64,000 bases of DNA from Nocardioides nematodiphilus (lineage in GTDB: Bacteria > Actinomycetota > Actinomycetes > Propionibacteriales > Nocardioidaceae): NCBI RefSeq assembly GCF_020216525.1, contig NZ_JAIWOY010000012.1, positions 30,074-94,073 on the forward strand, written 5' to 3'. The notes under the pieces were generated by a model, which saw only the letters and a program-made list of their open reading frames with translations, was not told the origin of the DNA and ran no database searches. Each line of letters starts with the position of its first letter. Position 1 is the stretch's first letter. Positions 8,510-19,673 of this stretch are shown here, piece after piece. Both the position numbers and the translations under genes were made by a program.

Positions 8510-9949
8510 TCAGTGGGCGAGCGCGGCCTCGCGGATCTTCGCCCGCATCGGCAGCAGGAACGCCGAGCAGAACGCTGCGGCGTAGCAGCCGACCGTCACC
8601 CACACGACCCAGCGCGTCGAGACGCCGAAGCCCTGCTCGGGCAGCCAGTGGAAGAAGACGGTGCCCAGGACCGCGACGCCCAGCGCTCCGGCGAACTGCT
8701 GCACCGCGTTGAGCAGGCCGGAACCCGAGCCGACCTCGTGATCGCCCAGGTCGGACAGCACGATGTCGAAGAGCGGCGCGAAGATCAGGCCGCTGCCGAA
8801 GCCGGTGATCAGGAACGGCAGTGACAGGTGCCAGGCGCTGGCGCCGTGCTCCAGGCCACCGGCGATCGCGCTGAACCAGAGCATCCCGGCCATGGTGATC
8901 GACAGGCCGATGTGCAGCACGTGCCGCCCGAGCTTGGGGCCGAGGAGAGCGCCCGACAGGGCGGCGCCCACGGCCATGCCCAGCGCGTACGGGGTCTGCG
9001 CGATCGCCGCATGCTGCGCCGAGTAGCCCAGGCCGAGCTGCATGAACAGGCTGAGGATCAGCCCGACGCCGACCATCGACAGGAAGAAGGTGCCGAGGAA
9101 GACCAGGCCGGCCACGAAGCCACGGTGGGTGAACAGCGACGGCTCGATGATCGGATGGTCGCTGCGCCGCTCGCTCCACACGAAGACCGCGAAGACGACC
9201 GCAGCGCCGGCCATGACGCCGTAGAGCCAGGTCGGCCAGCCGAGATCGCGACCCTCGACGAGCGCGTAGATCAGGCCACCGGCGGCGATCGTGATGAGGA
9301 TCGATCCGGCCGGGTCGAGCCGGACACCGGGCGTGCGTGGCATGTCGGGGAGGCGGCGCCAGGCGATGGAGGTGCCGACCAGGCCGATCGGGACGTTGAT
9401 CAGGAAGATCGCGCGCCAGCCGCTGCCCGCGATGTCGGCGTCGATGAGGAAGCCGCCCAGGATCGGACCGAGGACCGCGGACAGACCCATGATCGGGCCG
9501 AAGGGGATGAACGCCTTCTGCAGCTCGTCCTCGGGGAAGGACTGCTTCACGAGCGCGAAGCCCTGCGGGATCATCGTCGCGCCGAACAGGCCCTGGATGA
9601 CCCGGGCGACGATCAGCGTCGTCGCCGTCGGCGCCAGCCCGCAGGCGAGTGAGGCGACGGTGAAGCCGCCCATGCCGAGGATGAACATCTGCCGGCGCCC
9701 GACGATGTCGCCCAGGCGCGCCGACGTGATGAGGCCGACCGCGAAGGTCAGCGTGTACGCGGCCAGGATCCACTGCAGCGTCGTCTCCGAGCCGCCGATG
9801 TCCTCGCGGATCGAGGGGCCGGCGAGCTGGGCGACGGTGCTGTCGACGAGGTCCATCACATCAGCGATGATCACCACCGCCATCACGAACCAGCGGGCGG
9901 CATATCCAGGGGGCAGCGCGGTCTCAGACAGCGCCGAGGGGGACGACAT
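8510..9949 (-). CDS. MFS transporter, DHA2 (EmrB/QacA) drug-efflux type
   Basis: This 479-residue protein is a major facilitator with about 14 predicted membrane helices, the number typical of the DHA2 family of proton-driven multidrug exporters. Motif A-like SARLGDIVGRRQMF lies after helix 2, and motif C-like GPIMGLSAVLGPILGGFL lies in helix 5. An acidic residue in helix 1 (ADVMDLVDSTV) fits the proton-coupling position. No TetR/MarR regulator is adjacent. An inverted repeat at 10013-10030, about 63 bp upstream of its start in the region shared with smc, may be an operator. Substrates cannot be assigned. Confidence 0.9.
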   Translation of the reverse strand: MSSPSALSETALPPGYAARWFVMAVVIIADVMDLVDSTVAQLAGPSIREDIGGSETTLQWILAAYTLTFAVGLITSARLGDIVGRRQMFILGMGGFTVASLACGLAPTATTLIVARVIQGLFGATMIPQGFALVKQSFPEDELQKAFIPFGPIMGLSAVLGPILGGFLIDADIAGSGWRAIFLINVPIGLVGTSIAWRRLPDMPRTPGVRLDPAGSILITIAAGGLIYALVEGRDLGWPTWLYGVMAGAAVVFAVFVWSERRSDHPIIEPSLFTHRGFVAGLVFLGTFFLSMVGVGLILSLFMQLGLGYSAQHAAIAQTPYALGMAVGAALSGALLGPKLGRHVLHIGLSITMAGMLWFSAIAGGLEHGASAWHLSLPFLITGFGSGLIFAPLFDIVLSDLGDHEVGSGSGLLNAVQQFAGALGVAVLGTVFFHWLPEQGFGVSTRWVVWVTVGCYAAAFCSAFLLPMRAKIREAALAH

Positions 9950-10012
9950 GAGGGGAGAGGCCTTTCGTACGGGCTAAGGTTGGGGCGCCGAGCTTCCCCG
10001 CGTCGACCATCC

Positions 10013-10030
10013 TGTCAGGGTCCTCTGACA
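10013..10030. promoter_or_regulatory. inverted repeat between the MFS gene and smc
   Basis: TGTCAG (10013-10018) and CTGACA (10025-10030) form a perfect 6-bp dyad with a 6-bp spacer in the 115-bp region between the divergent MFS and smc genes. Size and position fit a repressor operator such as a TetR-type site. The regulator is unknown and no supporting copy was found elsewhere. Confidence 0.3.
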
Positions 10031-10064
10031 AGATCAGCCGAGTTCTCACACACGGACACCGGGA

Positions 10065-13000
10065 GTGGCGTTGTACCTGAAGAGCCTGACCCTCAAGGGG
10101 TTCAAGTCCTTCGCGTCCGCGACGACGCTCCAGCTCGAGCCCGGGATCACCTGCATCGTGGGGCCGAACGGCTCCGGCAAGTCCAACGTCGTCGACGCGC
10201 TCGCGTGGGTGATGGGGGAGGCCAGCGCCAAGAGCCTGCGCGGCGGCAAGATGGACGACGTCATCTTCGCCGGCACCTCCGGGCGGGCCCCGCTGGGTCG
10301 CGCCGAGGTCGTCCTGACCATCGACAACAGCGACGGCGCCCTGCCGATCGACTACGCCGAGGTCACCATCTCGCGCACGATGTTCCGCAGCGGCGGCTCG
10401 GAGTATGCGATCAACGGTCAGACCTGCAGGCTGCTCGACGTCCAGGAGCTGCTCTCCGACTCCGGCATCGGGCGCGAGATGCACGTCATCGTCGGCCAGG
10501 GTCAGCTCGACACGATCCTGCACGCGACGCCGGAGGACCGGCGCGGGTTCATCGAGGAGGCCGCCGGCGTCCTCAAGCACCGCAAGCGCAAGGAGAAGGC
10601 GCTCCGCAAGCTGGACTCCACCGAGGGCAACCTCAACCGGCTCAACGACCTGCTCGTCGAGATCCGCCGCCAGCTCAAGCCGCTCGGCCGCCAGGCCGAG
10701 GTCGCGCGCCGGGCGGCCACGGTGCAGGCGGACGTACGCGACGCGCGTGCCCGCCTGCTCGCCGACGACCTGGTCACCGCGCGCAGCACGCTGGAGCAGG
10801 AGATGGCCGATGAGTCGGCCCTGGTGGCGCGCCGCGAGGAGGTCGAGGCCCTGGTCGCCGCCGGCCGCGAGCACGAGGCCACCCTCGAGGCCGCGCTGCG
10901 CGAGGACCTGCCGGCCCTGACCGCGGCCCAAGAGACCTGGTTCGCGCTGTCGGGCCTGCGCGAGCGATTCCGCGGCACCCAGTCGTTGGCCGCCGAGCGG
11001 CTGCGCAACGCGACCTCGAGCAGCGAGGTCGAGACCCGCACCGGCCGCGACCCCGAGCAGCTCGAGGCCGAGGCCGAGCGCGCGGCCGAGCAGGAGCGCG
11101 CCATCGACGCGGAGGTCGACGAGCAGCGCACCGCGCTCGAGGAGGCGGTCACGGCCCGCAAGGCCGCGGAGGACGCCGCGGCCGAGGAGGACCGCCGCAT
11201 CGCGGCCCTCCAGCGCGCCGCCGCCGATCGCCGTGAGGGCGTGGCCCGTCTCGCCGGCCAGATCGGTGCGCTGAAGTCCCGGGCAGCGGCCGCCGACGAG
11301 GAGGTCGGCCGGCTCACCGAGGCCCGCGACGAGGCGATCGTGCGGGCCGACCGCGCCCAGAAGGACTTCACCGCCCTCGAGACCAAGGTCGCCGGGCTGG
11401 ATGCGGGGGAGGAGTCCCTCGACGCCGAGTACGAGGACGCCGCCGCGATCCTCGAGCAGATCGAGGAGCGGCTCGCCGCCGTCCGCGAGGAGTCCGCCGC
11501 CTCCGATCGCGACCGCTCCGCGCTCGCCGCCCGCAAGGAGGCCCTCGAGCTCGGACTCAACCGCAAGGACGGCGCCGGCGCGCTGCTCGGCGCCGCCGCC
11601 GACGGCTCGCTGCCGGGCGTCCTCGGCTCGGTCGCCGCCCTGCTCGCCGTCAAGCAGGGCTATGGGACCGCGATCGCCGCCGCACTCGGCAGCGCCGCCG
11701 ACGCCGTGGCCGTCGCCGACGCCGCTGCGGCGGTCACCGCCATCGACCACCTGCGCTCCGACGACCTCGGCCGCGCCGGTTTCCTGCTCGGCGGAGCCCC
11801 GGCGTCCGGCGCCGGGCCCGCGAGGCCGGTGTCCGGCACGCCGGCCGTCGACGTCGTCGAGTGCCCGGCCGCGCTCCAGCCCGCCGTCCAACGCCTGCTC
11901 GGCGCCGTGGTCGTCGTCGACGACCTCGCAGCCGCCCGCACCCTCGTCGCGAAGCAGCCCGAGCTCACCGCCGTCACCCGTGACGGCGACCTGCTCGGCG
12001 CCCACCGCGCCGCCGGCGGCTCGACCAGCGCCCCGAGCCTCATCGAGGTCCAGGCCGCCGTCGACGAGGCTGCCGAGCAGCTCGCCGCCGCCATCGCCGC
12101 CTCCGAGCGCAGCACGTTCGAGACGACCAGGCTCGAGGCCGAGCGGCTCGAGGCGCAGAAGCGCGTCGACGTCGCCCTGGCCAAGCTGCACGAGTCCGAC
12201 GCGACCCTGGCCGCGGTCGCCGAGGAGCTCGGCCAGCACGGCGCGCACGCCCGCGCCGCTCGCGGCGAGGCCGACCGGCTCACCGCCTCGATCGCCCAGG
12301 CAGAGGCGGCCCGGGAGCAGGCCGTCGCCGGCCTCGCCGAGCTCGAGGAGCGGCTCGCCCGCGCCGAGGAGGCGCCGGAGGAGGAGCCCGACACCGCCCA
12401 GCGCGAGCGCCTCGCCGAGGCCGCGCGTGAGGCCCGCCAGGCCGAGATGGAAGCCCGTCTCTCGCTGCGCACCGCCGAGGAGCGCTCACGTGCCTTGCAC
12501 GGCCGCGCCGACGGGCTGCGCCGCGCCGCTCAGCAGGAGCGCGAGGCCCGCGCGAAGGCTGCCGCCCGCCGGGAGCGGATCGCCCGTGAGGCCCGGGCCG
12601 CGCAGGCGGTCAGCGTCGCCGTCGCGCACGTCCTGGACCGGCTCGAGGGCTCGATCGAGCAGGCCGCCACCGCCCGCAGCGAGATCGAGGCCGCCCGGCG
12701 CGGTCGCGAGGAGCAGCTCACCTCCGTACGGGCGTCCCTGCGGGACCGCGCCAAGGAGCTCGAGGAGCTGGTCAGCTCTGTCCACCGCGACGAGATGGCG
12801 CGTGCCCAGCAGCGGATGCGCATCGAGCAGCTCGAGGAGAAGGCGATCGAGGAGCTCGGCACCGAGCCCGAGGCGCTGATCGCCGAGTACGGCCCCCACA
12901 CGCTCGTGCCCCAGCCGCCGCTGGAGGACGGGACCGAGCAGGAGCCGATCGCCTACGACCGCGACGAGCAGGCCAAGCGGCTCAGGAGCGCCGAGCGTGC

Positions 13001-13625
13001 GCTCAACCAGCTCGGGCGGGTCAACCCGCTCGCGCTGGAGGAGTTCAGCGCGATGGAGGAGCGGCACAAGTTCCTCACCGAGCAGCTCGAGGACCTGCGC
13101 TCGACCCGCAAGGACCTCCTCGACATCGTCAAGGAGGTCGACGCCCGCGTCGAGCAGGTCTTCACCGAGGCCTGGGAGGACGTACGGGTGGCGTTCGACC
13201 ACGTCTTCGCGCGCCTCTTCCCGGGCGGTGAGGGCCGACTGATCCTCACCGACCCCGACAACATGCTCACCACCGGCATCGAGGTCGAGGCCCGCCCGGC
13301 AGGCAAGAAGGTCAAGCGGCTCTCGCTGCTCTCCGGCGGTGAGCGCTCGCTGGTGGCGGTCGCGTTCCTGGTCTCGCTCTTCAAGGCCCGCCCCTCGCCG
13401 TTCTACATCCTCGACGAGGTCGAGGCGGCGCTCGACGACACCAACCTCGGGCGCCTGCTGGAGATCTACGAGGAGCTGCGCGCCCATTCCCAGCTCCTGG
13501 TCATCACCCACCAGAAGCGCACGATGGAGGTCGGCGACGCGCTCTACGGCGTGACCATGCGCGGCGACGGCGTCTCCACCGTCATCTCCCAGCGACTCCG
13601 CGAGCCAGAGGAAGCCAGTGCCTGA
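10065..13625 (+). CDS. smc: chromosome segregation protein SMC
   Basis: SMC is the ATPase core of the condensin complex with ScpA and ScpB, which are not in this window. The 1186-residue protein has the full layout: Walker A GPNGSGKSN near residue 32, a long Ala/Glu/Arg-rich coiled coil, a hinge around residues 505-590 (GVLGSVAALLAVKQGYG), the returning coil, then the signature LSLLSGGERSL near 1085 and Walker B FYILDEVEAALDD near 1110. The N-terminus LYLKSLTLKGFKSFAS is standard; GTG at 10065 is the start. Its end overlaps the next gene by 8 nt. Confidence 0.97.
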   Translation: MALYLKSLTLKGFKSFASATTLQLEPGITCIVGPNGSGKSNVVDALAWVMGEASAKSLRGGKMDDVIFAGTSGRAPLGRAEVVLTIDNSDGALPIDYAEVTISRTMFRSGGSEYAINGQTCRLLDVQELLSDSGIGREMHVIVGQGQLDTILHATPEDRRGFIEEAAGVLKHRKRKEKALRKLDSTEGNLNRLNDLLVEIRRQLKPLGRQAEVARRAATVQADVRDARARLLADDLVTARSTLEQEMADESALVARREEVEALVAAGREHEATLEAALREDLPALTAAQETWFALSGLRERFRGTQSLAAERLRNATSSSEVETRTGRDPEQLEAEAERAAEQERAIDAEVDEQRTALEEAVTARKAAEDAAAEEDRRIAALQRAAADRREGVARLAGQIGALKSRAAAADEEVGRLTEARDEAIVRADRAQKDFTALETKVAGLDAGEESLDAEYEDAAAILEQIEERLAAVREESAASDRDRSALAARKEALELGLNRKDGAGALLGAAADGSLPGVLGSVAALLAVKQGYGTAIAAALGSAADAVAVADAAAAVTAIDHLRSDDLGRAGFLLGGAPASGAGPARPVSGTPAVDVVECPAALQPAVQRLLGAVVVVDDLAAARTLVAKQPELTAVTRDGDLLGAHRAAGGSTSAPSLIEVQAAVDEAAEQLAAAIAASERSTFETTRLEAERLEAQKRVDVALAKLHESDATLAAVAEELGQHGAHARAARGEADRLTASIAQAEAAREQAVAGLAELEERLARAEEAPEEEPDTAQRERLAEAAREARQAEMEARLSLRTAEERSRALHGRADGLRRAAQQEREARAKAAARRERIAREARAAQAVSVAVAHVLDRLEGSIEQAATARSEIEAARRGREEQLTSVRASLRDRAKELEELVSSVHRDEMARAQQRMRIEQLEEKAIEELGTEPEALIAEYGPHTLVPQPPLEDGTEQEPIAYDRDEQAKRLRSAERALNQLGRVNPLALEEFSAMEERHKFLTEQLEDLRSTRKDLLDIVKEVDARVEQVFTEAWEDVRVAFDHVFARLFPGGEGRLILTDPDNMLTTGIEVEARPAGKKVKRLSLLSGGERSLVAVAFLVSLFKARPSPFYILDEVEAALDDTNLGRLLEIYEELRAHSQLLVITHQKRTMEVGDALYGVTMRGDGVSTVISQRLREPEEASA

Positions 13626-14067
13626 CAGTCCCAACCGCTCCAAGCCCACCCGCGCCGACTACGTCCACTGGCGCACGATCACCACCCGCTGGCGCGACGA
13701 CGACGCGTACGGGCACCTCAACAACGCGACGTACTACGAGTACTTCGACACCGCGGTCAACGCCTACCTGTTCGAGGCGACCGGCACCAACGTCCGGCAT
13801 CTGCCGCAGATCGGCGTGGTCGCGGAGACCTCGTGCCGCTACCTGCGCGAGATCGGCTTCCCCGAGCCGGTGGAGGCGGGCCTGGTCGTCGACAAGGTCG
13901 GCACCTCCTCGATCGTCTACCGGATCGGGCTCTTCCAGGGCGACAGCGACGAGGCCGCCGCCGAGGGCCGGTTCGTGCACGTCTACGTCGACAACACCAC
14001 CCCCGAGCGCGCGGTCGCCCCGATGCCCGATGTGATCAGGGACGCAGTCACCCGACTCCTGCCCTGA
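13618..14067 (+). CDS. hotdog-fold acyl-CoA thioesterase (4HBT family)
   Basis: This 149-residue protein has the 4-hydroxybenzoyl-CoA thioesterase-like signature RWRDDDAYGHLNNATYYEYFD (here split: RWRDDDAYGHLNN, then ATYYEYFD) near residues 23-43, with the catalytic-type Asp followed by GHLNN. Such enzymes hydrolyse acyl-CoA thioesters; the natural acyl group is unknown. The GTG start overlaps the smc stop by 8 nt, so it is probably co-transcribed and coupled to smc, an arrangement I would expect in related actinobacteria. Confidence 0.9.
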   Translation: MPDSPNRSKPTRADYVHWRTITTRWRDDDAYGHLNNATYYEYFDTAVNAYLFEATGTNVRHLPQIGVVAETSCRYLREIGFPEPVEAGLVVDKVGTSSIVYRIGLFQGDSDEAAAEGRFVHVYVDNTTPERAVAPMPDVIRDAVTRLLP

Positions 14068-14136
14068 GATGCGGGGACCCGGGACCGTCCCATGGCAGGG
14101 TGGGGCCGAATGATCTCGGGAGAGGGAACGCCAGCC

Positions 14137-14328
14137 ATGCTGACCATCACGATCGCCATGCTCATCATCCTGCTGCTCGCCGGTGGGGTGGTCGTCTACG
14201 TCGCCTACCCCGCACGCGGACACAAGACCCCCTACGTGCCCTGGGTCGGGGAGGCGATGGAGAAGGCGGCCGACGCCATGCCGACACTGGAGCCGGAGGA
14301 GAGCAAGGACTGGTCGCTCCGCCGTTGA
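14137..14328 (+). CDS. small single-pass membrane protein, hypothetical
   Basis: The 63-residue product has one N-terminal hydrophobic segment (MLTITIAMLIILLLAGGVVVYVAYPARG, given here as its first 28 residues in two parts: MLTITIAMLIILLLAG and GVVVYVAYPARG) followed by a short hydrophilic tail ending ESKDWSLRR. The ATG at 14137 is preferred because GGGAGAGGG sits 9-17 nt upstream; an in-frame ATG at 14092 would add residues without a ribosome site. No family is recognised. It lies between the thioesterase gene and ftsY on the same strand, so a role at the membrane with FtsY is possible but unsupported. Confidence 0.6.
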   Translation: MLTITIAMLIILLLAGGVVVYVAYPARGHKTPYVPWVGEAMEKAADAMPTLEPEESKDWSLRR

Positions 14329-14362
14329 GGGGCGGCATCATCGCCTCTGATTGGATGGACCC

Positions 14363-15490
14363 ATGTCCGAGCTTGCCCTTCTGATCCTCGTGATCGCGGT
14401 CGCCGCGATCGCACTCATCGGCGGCAGCGTCGCGCTGCTCGCCGGCCGTCGCCGTGGTCGTACGGCTCCGCCGCCGTCGGTGCCCACCGCGCCGATCCCG
14501 GCACCGCCCCAGGTCGAGGGCGAGGCCGTGCCGGAGGCGCCGGTCGAGGAGCCTGCTGCGACGACGCTCGAGCGCCCCGAGGCGCCGGCCTCCCGCCTGG
14601 TCCGCCTGCGTCAACGCCTCGCCGGCTCGAACAACGCCCTGGGCCGCGGCCTGCTCGCGCTGATCTCGCGTGACCAGCTCGACGAGGACACGTGGGAGGG
14701 CATCGAGGACGTGCTCCTCACCTCCGACATCGGCGTCGGCCCGACCCAGGAGCTCGTCGAGAGCCTGCGCGCCCGGCTGCGGGTCGAGGGCAACACCGAC
14801 GCTCGTACGGTCCTGCGCGAGGAGCTGGTGAAGCTCGTCGACCCGTCGATGGACCGTCGCCTGCAGGTCAGCGGCGCCGACGGCCACCCCGGCGTCGTGC
14901 TCGTCGTCGGCGTCAACGGCGCCGGCAAGACCACCTCGGTCGGCAAGATCGCCCGCATCCTCGTCGCCGAGGACCGCACGGTCATCCTCGGTGCGGCCGA
15001 CACCTTCCGTGCCGCGGCCGCCGAGCAGCTCGGCACCTGGGGCGAGCGCGTGGGCGTCGAGGTCGTGCGCGGCCCCGAGGGCAGCGACCCGGCCAGCGTC
15101 GCGTTCGACGCGGTGAAGTCCGGTGCGGACGCGGGCGTGGACACCGTCATCGTCGACACCGCCGGCCGCCTGCAGAACAAGGCCGGCCTGATGGACGAGC
15201 TCGGCAAGGTCAAGCGCGTCATCGAGAAGACCGCACCGGTCACCGAGACCCTGCTCGTGCTCGACGCCACCACCGGCCAGAACGGCCTCATCCAGGCCCG
15301 CGTCTTCAGCGAGGCCGTCAACATCACCGGCATCGTGCTCACCAAGCTCGACGGCTCGGCCAAGGGCGGCATCGTCGTCCAGGTCCAGCGCGAGCTGGGC
15401 GTCCCGGTGAAGCTCGTCGGGCTCGGCGAGGGCCCCGACGACCTCGCGCCCTTCAGCCCCGAGGCCTTCGTCGACGCCCTGCTCGGTTGA
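14363..15490 (+). CDS. ftsY: signal recognition particle receptor FtsY
   Basis: FtsY docks ribosome-SRP complexes at the membrane. The 375-residue protein opens with a hydrophobic segment (LALLILVIAVAAIALIGG), a membrane anchor typical of actinobacterial FtsY, then a Pro/Glu-rich linker, the N domain, and the SRP GTPase G domain: GVNGAGKTTSVGKI, DTFRAAAAEQL, DTAGRLQNK, TKLDGSAKGG. The ATG at 14363 is chosen over the in-frame TTG at 14351 because the hydrophobic segment follows directly. Its partner Ffh is encoded 4 kb downstream beyond the amt-glnK-glnD module. Confidence 0.97.
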   Translation: MSELALLILVIAVAAIALIGGSVALLAGRRRGRTAPPPSVPTAPIPAPPQVEGEAVPEAPVEEPAATTLERPEAPASRLVRLRQRLAGSNNALGRGLLALISRDQLDEDTWEGIEDVLLTSDIGVGPTQELVESLRARLRVEGNTDARTVLREELVKLVDPSMDRRLQVSGADGHPGVVLVVGVNGAGKTTSVGKIARILVAEDRTVILGAADTFRAAAAEQLGTWGERVGVEVVRGPEGSDPASVAFDAVKSGADAGVDTVIVDTAGRLQNKAGLMDELGKVKRVIEKTAPVTETLLVLDATTGQNGLIQARVFSEAVNITGIVLTKLDGSAKGGIVVQVQRELGVPVKLVGLGEGPDDLAPFSPEAFVDALLG

Positions 15491-15510
15491 CAGCCAGGTC
15501 GAAGCGGGGT

Positions 15511-15569
15511 TGTAACAGCCTCGCGAGAGCTGTTACATGCCCGCAACATTCGGTGTGCGGCGTCGAAAT
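15511..15569 (+). promoter_or_regulatory. candidate nitrogen (GlnR-type) operator upstream of amt
   Basis: Two overlapping signals lie in the 182-bp ftsY-amt gap. First, TGTAACAGC (15511-15519) and GCTGTTACA (15529-15537) form a perfect 9-bp inverted repeat around the near-palindrome CTCGCGAG. Second, GTTAC-N6-GCAAC-N6-TGTGC-N6-GAAAT (15532-15569) follows the gTnAC-N6-GaAAC double-box layout known for actinobacterial GlnR. Position in front of an ammonium transporter supports nitrogen control. Which signal is functional cannot be decided by eye; the match in the second a-box (TGTGC) is weak. Confidence 0.5.
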
Positions 15570-15672
15570 CTGTCGGCCCCAGGGTTGCTCCCAGTTCATC
15601 AGAGCCCGGCGCCGCGACAACGTGGTCGCGGCCCCGGGCCTCTGTCTCAAGCTGTGAGTCCCTGGAGGTCCA

Positions 15673-17365
<1,693 letters not shown>

Positions 17366-17390
17366 TCAGTGATCTGAGTCCATACACACC

Positions 17391-19607
17391 ATGACGGACA
17401 CCGACCGCAGCCGGCGTACGACGGAGGCAGACGAGATCTGCGCGAAGGCGTACGCCGGTGCGGGCGGTCCCGAGACCGGTGCGGCACTGATCGCTGTCGG
17501 CGGCTACGGCCGACGCGAGCTGGCGCCGTACTCGGACTGGGACGTCGTCCTGGTCCACGAGGCCGACGTCGACCTCGGCGAGACGGCCTCGGCCATCTGG
17601 TACCCGCTGTGGGACCAGGGCGCCAAGATCGACCACGCCGTACGCTCGGTGCCCGAGATGCTGGCCACCGCCGAGGGCGACATCCGGGTCGCTCTCGGCC
17701 TGCTCGACCTGCGTCACCTCGCCGGTGACGCCAACCTGACGCTCCAGCTCCGGACCACGATGCTGGCCCACTGGCGCAAGCACGCCGTGGCCCAGCTGCC
17801 CGCGCTGCGCGAGCTCACCCACAAGCGGCACGAGCTGCTCGGCGAGCTCGCCCACGCCAGCGTCCCGGACCTCAAGGAGATGGAGGGCGGCCTGCGCGAC
17901 GCCACCGTTCTCAACGCCGTGGTCGCCACCTGGATGGTCGACGTGCCGCACGCCGACCTCGAGCGGTGCCGCAAGGCGCTGCTCGACGTGCGCGACATCG
18001 TGCAGGAGATCTCCGGGCGCGCCAGCGACCGGATCGTCCCGGAGATGTGGGACGACCTCGCCGACCGTCTCGAGCTCGACGACGCGGGGGCCGCGCAGCG
18101 GTTCGTCCGCGAGATCGGTCGCCGCATCACCCACCTGTCCAACCTCAGCTGGCGGCGGGTCGACGGCTACCTCACCCGCCGCGCCGTCGCCTCGCCGCGC
18201 GCGCCGCAGCTCACCCCGCTGGCCCCCGGTGTCGCCCTCTCGGCCAACGAGGTCGTCCTCGACAAGACCGCCCGGCCCGCCCAGGACCCGATGCTCCTGC
18301 TGCGCGCCGCCGCCCACGCCGCCGAGCACGACGTGGTGCTCGCGCCGGCCACCGCCGCCCGGCTGGCCCGCGACGGCGTCGCGCTGGCGGCGCCGTGGCC
18401 GACCGAGGCCCGCCAGCTCTTCGTACGCCTCCTCGCCGCCGGCGAGGGTCTCCTCGACGTGTGGGAGACGCTCGAGGAGACCGGCGCGCTGCAGCGGATC
18501 CTGCCCGAGTGGGAGAAGGTCCGGCTCCTGCCGCACGCCTCGGTCATCCACCGCTTCACCGTCGACCGGCACTCGGTCGAGACCTGCATCGAGGCCTCCG
18601 CGCTGATCCGCTCCGTGGGTCGCGCGGACGTCCTGCTGGTGAGCGCTCTGCTGCATGACATCGGCAAGGGCTCCCTCGTCGAGCACTCCGTTGCCGGGGA
18701 GCCGGTCGCCCGGGCGATCGCCGAGCGGATGGGCTTCGACGCGCGCGGCGTCGACCTGGTCGCCACCCTCGTGCGCTGGCACCTGCTGCTCGTCACGACC
18801 GCCACCACCCGGGATCCGGAGGATCCCGCCACCGTGGACGTGATCCTCGAGCACATCAAGGACGCCGAGACCCTCAGCCTGCTCACCGCGCTCACCGAGG
18901 CCGACGCCAAGGCGACCAGCCCCAAGGCCTGGACCTCGTGGCGCGCCCGCCAGGTGCTCGACCTCGCCGACCGGGCGCAGCGGCGGCTGGCCAGCGGCGC
19001 GGGTGCCGCCGCGACCGACAGCTTCGAGCCGGTCGCCATCCCGGACGAGGCCCGCCGCGGCGGCGTCTCCATCGTGGTCGACCCCCTGTCGGACGGCTCG
19101 CGGGTCACCGTGGTCGCGCCGGACCGGGTCGGCCTGCTCGCGGACATGGCCGCCACCTTCGGCCTGCAGCGCGTCGCCGTCAGGTCGGCGCGCGTGTGGC
19201 CGCAGGAGCCGTACGGCGTGACCGTGTGGGAGGTCGCCGAGCCGGCGCTCGACCCGCGTGTGCTGCGCGAGCGGTTCACCGCGGTCAGCGAGGGCCGCCT
19301 CGATCCGTCCACCCGGCTCAAGCCCGCCGCGTCGCGCGGCCTGGCGCCCGCGGTCGTGATCCGGCCCGAGGCCGGCACGCACGCCACCGTGCTGGAGGTC
19401 CGTACCGACGACCGGCCCGGGGTGGTCTACCTCGTCACGGCCACGCTCGCGCGGCTCGGGATCACCGTGCGCAGCGCCCACGTCGACACCCTCGGCCCGC
19501 AGGCCGTCGACGTCTTCTACCTGCAGGAGGCCTCGGCCGGCACGCTCGCCGAGGAGCGGGCAGCGAGCGCCGCCGGAGCCGTCCGGGCGGCGCTGGCGGG
19601 GGAGTAG
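17391..19607 (+). CDS. glnD: PII nucleotidyltransferase/removing enzyme GlnD
   Basis: GlnD modifies the T-loop tyrosine of PII and removes the group again. Domains in order: nucleotidyltransferase with GGYGRRELAPYSDWDVVLVH near residues 37-56; the GlnD helical region; an HD phosphohydrolase with LLHDIGKGSLVEHS near 422; and two C-terminal ACT domains (VVAPDRVGLLADMA, then RTDDRPGVVYLVTATLARLG). The 738-residue length and N-terminus are short compared with enterobacterial GlnD but usual for actinobacteria. Actinobacterial homologues were shown to act as adenylyltransferases, so the uridylyl label may be wrong here. No Shine-Dalgarno is obvious before the ATG. Confidence 0.93.
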   Translation: MTDTDRSRRTTEADEICAKAYAGAGGPETGAALIAVGGYGRRELAPYSDWDVVLVHEADVDLGETASAIWYPLWDQGAKIDHAVRSVPEMLATAEGDIRVALGLLDLRHLAGDANLTLQLRTTMLAHWRKHAVAQLPALRELTHKRHELLGELAHASVPDLKEMEGGLRDATVLNAVVATWMVDVPHADLERCRKALLDVRDIVQEISGRASDRIVPEMWDDLADRLELDDAGAAQRFVREIGRRITHLSNLSWRRVDGYLTRRAVASPRAPQLTPLAPGVALSANEVVLDKTARPAQDPMLLLRAAAHAAEHDVVLAPATAARLARDGVALAAPWPTEARQLFVRLLAAGEGLLDVWETLEETGALQRILPEWEKVRLLPHASVIHRFTVDRHSVETCIEASALIRSVGRADVLLVSALLHDIGKGSLVEHSVAGEPVARAIAERMGFDARGVDLVATLVRWHLLLVTTATTRDPEDPATVDVILEHIKDAETLSLLTALTEADAKATSPKAWTSWRARQVLDLADRAQRRLASGAGAAATDSFEPVAIPDEARRGGVSIVVDPLSDGSRVTVVAPDRVGLLADMAATFGLQRVAVRSARVWPQEPYGVTVWEVAEPALDPRVLRERFTAVSEGRLDPSTRLKPAASRGLAPAVVIRPEAGTHATVLEVRTDDRPGVVYLVTATLARLGITVRSAHVDTLGPQAVDVFYLQEASAGTLAEERAASAAGAVRAALAGE

Positions 19608-19673
19608 GGCGCGCGCACAGGGTCCGGTTAGGCTTGCGCCCGACGATCCACCTGCTTATTCGAGAAGGACCTG

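Noticed and set aside
9924..12248. Long minus-strand frame across smc
   Set aside because: It is a shadow of the smc coiled-coil sequence with low-complexity Leu/Gly/Ala content and no start context.
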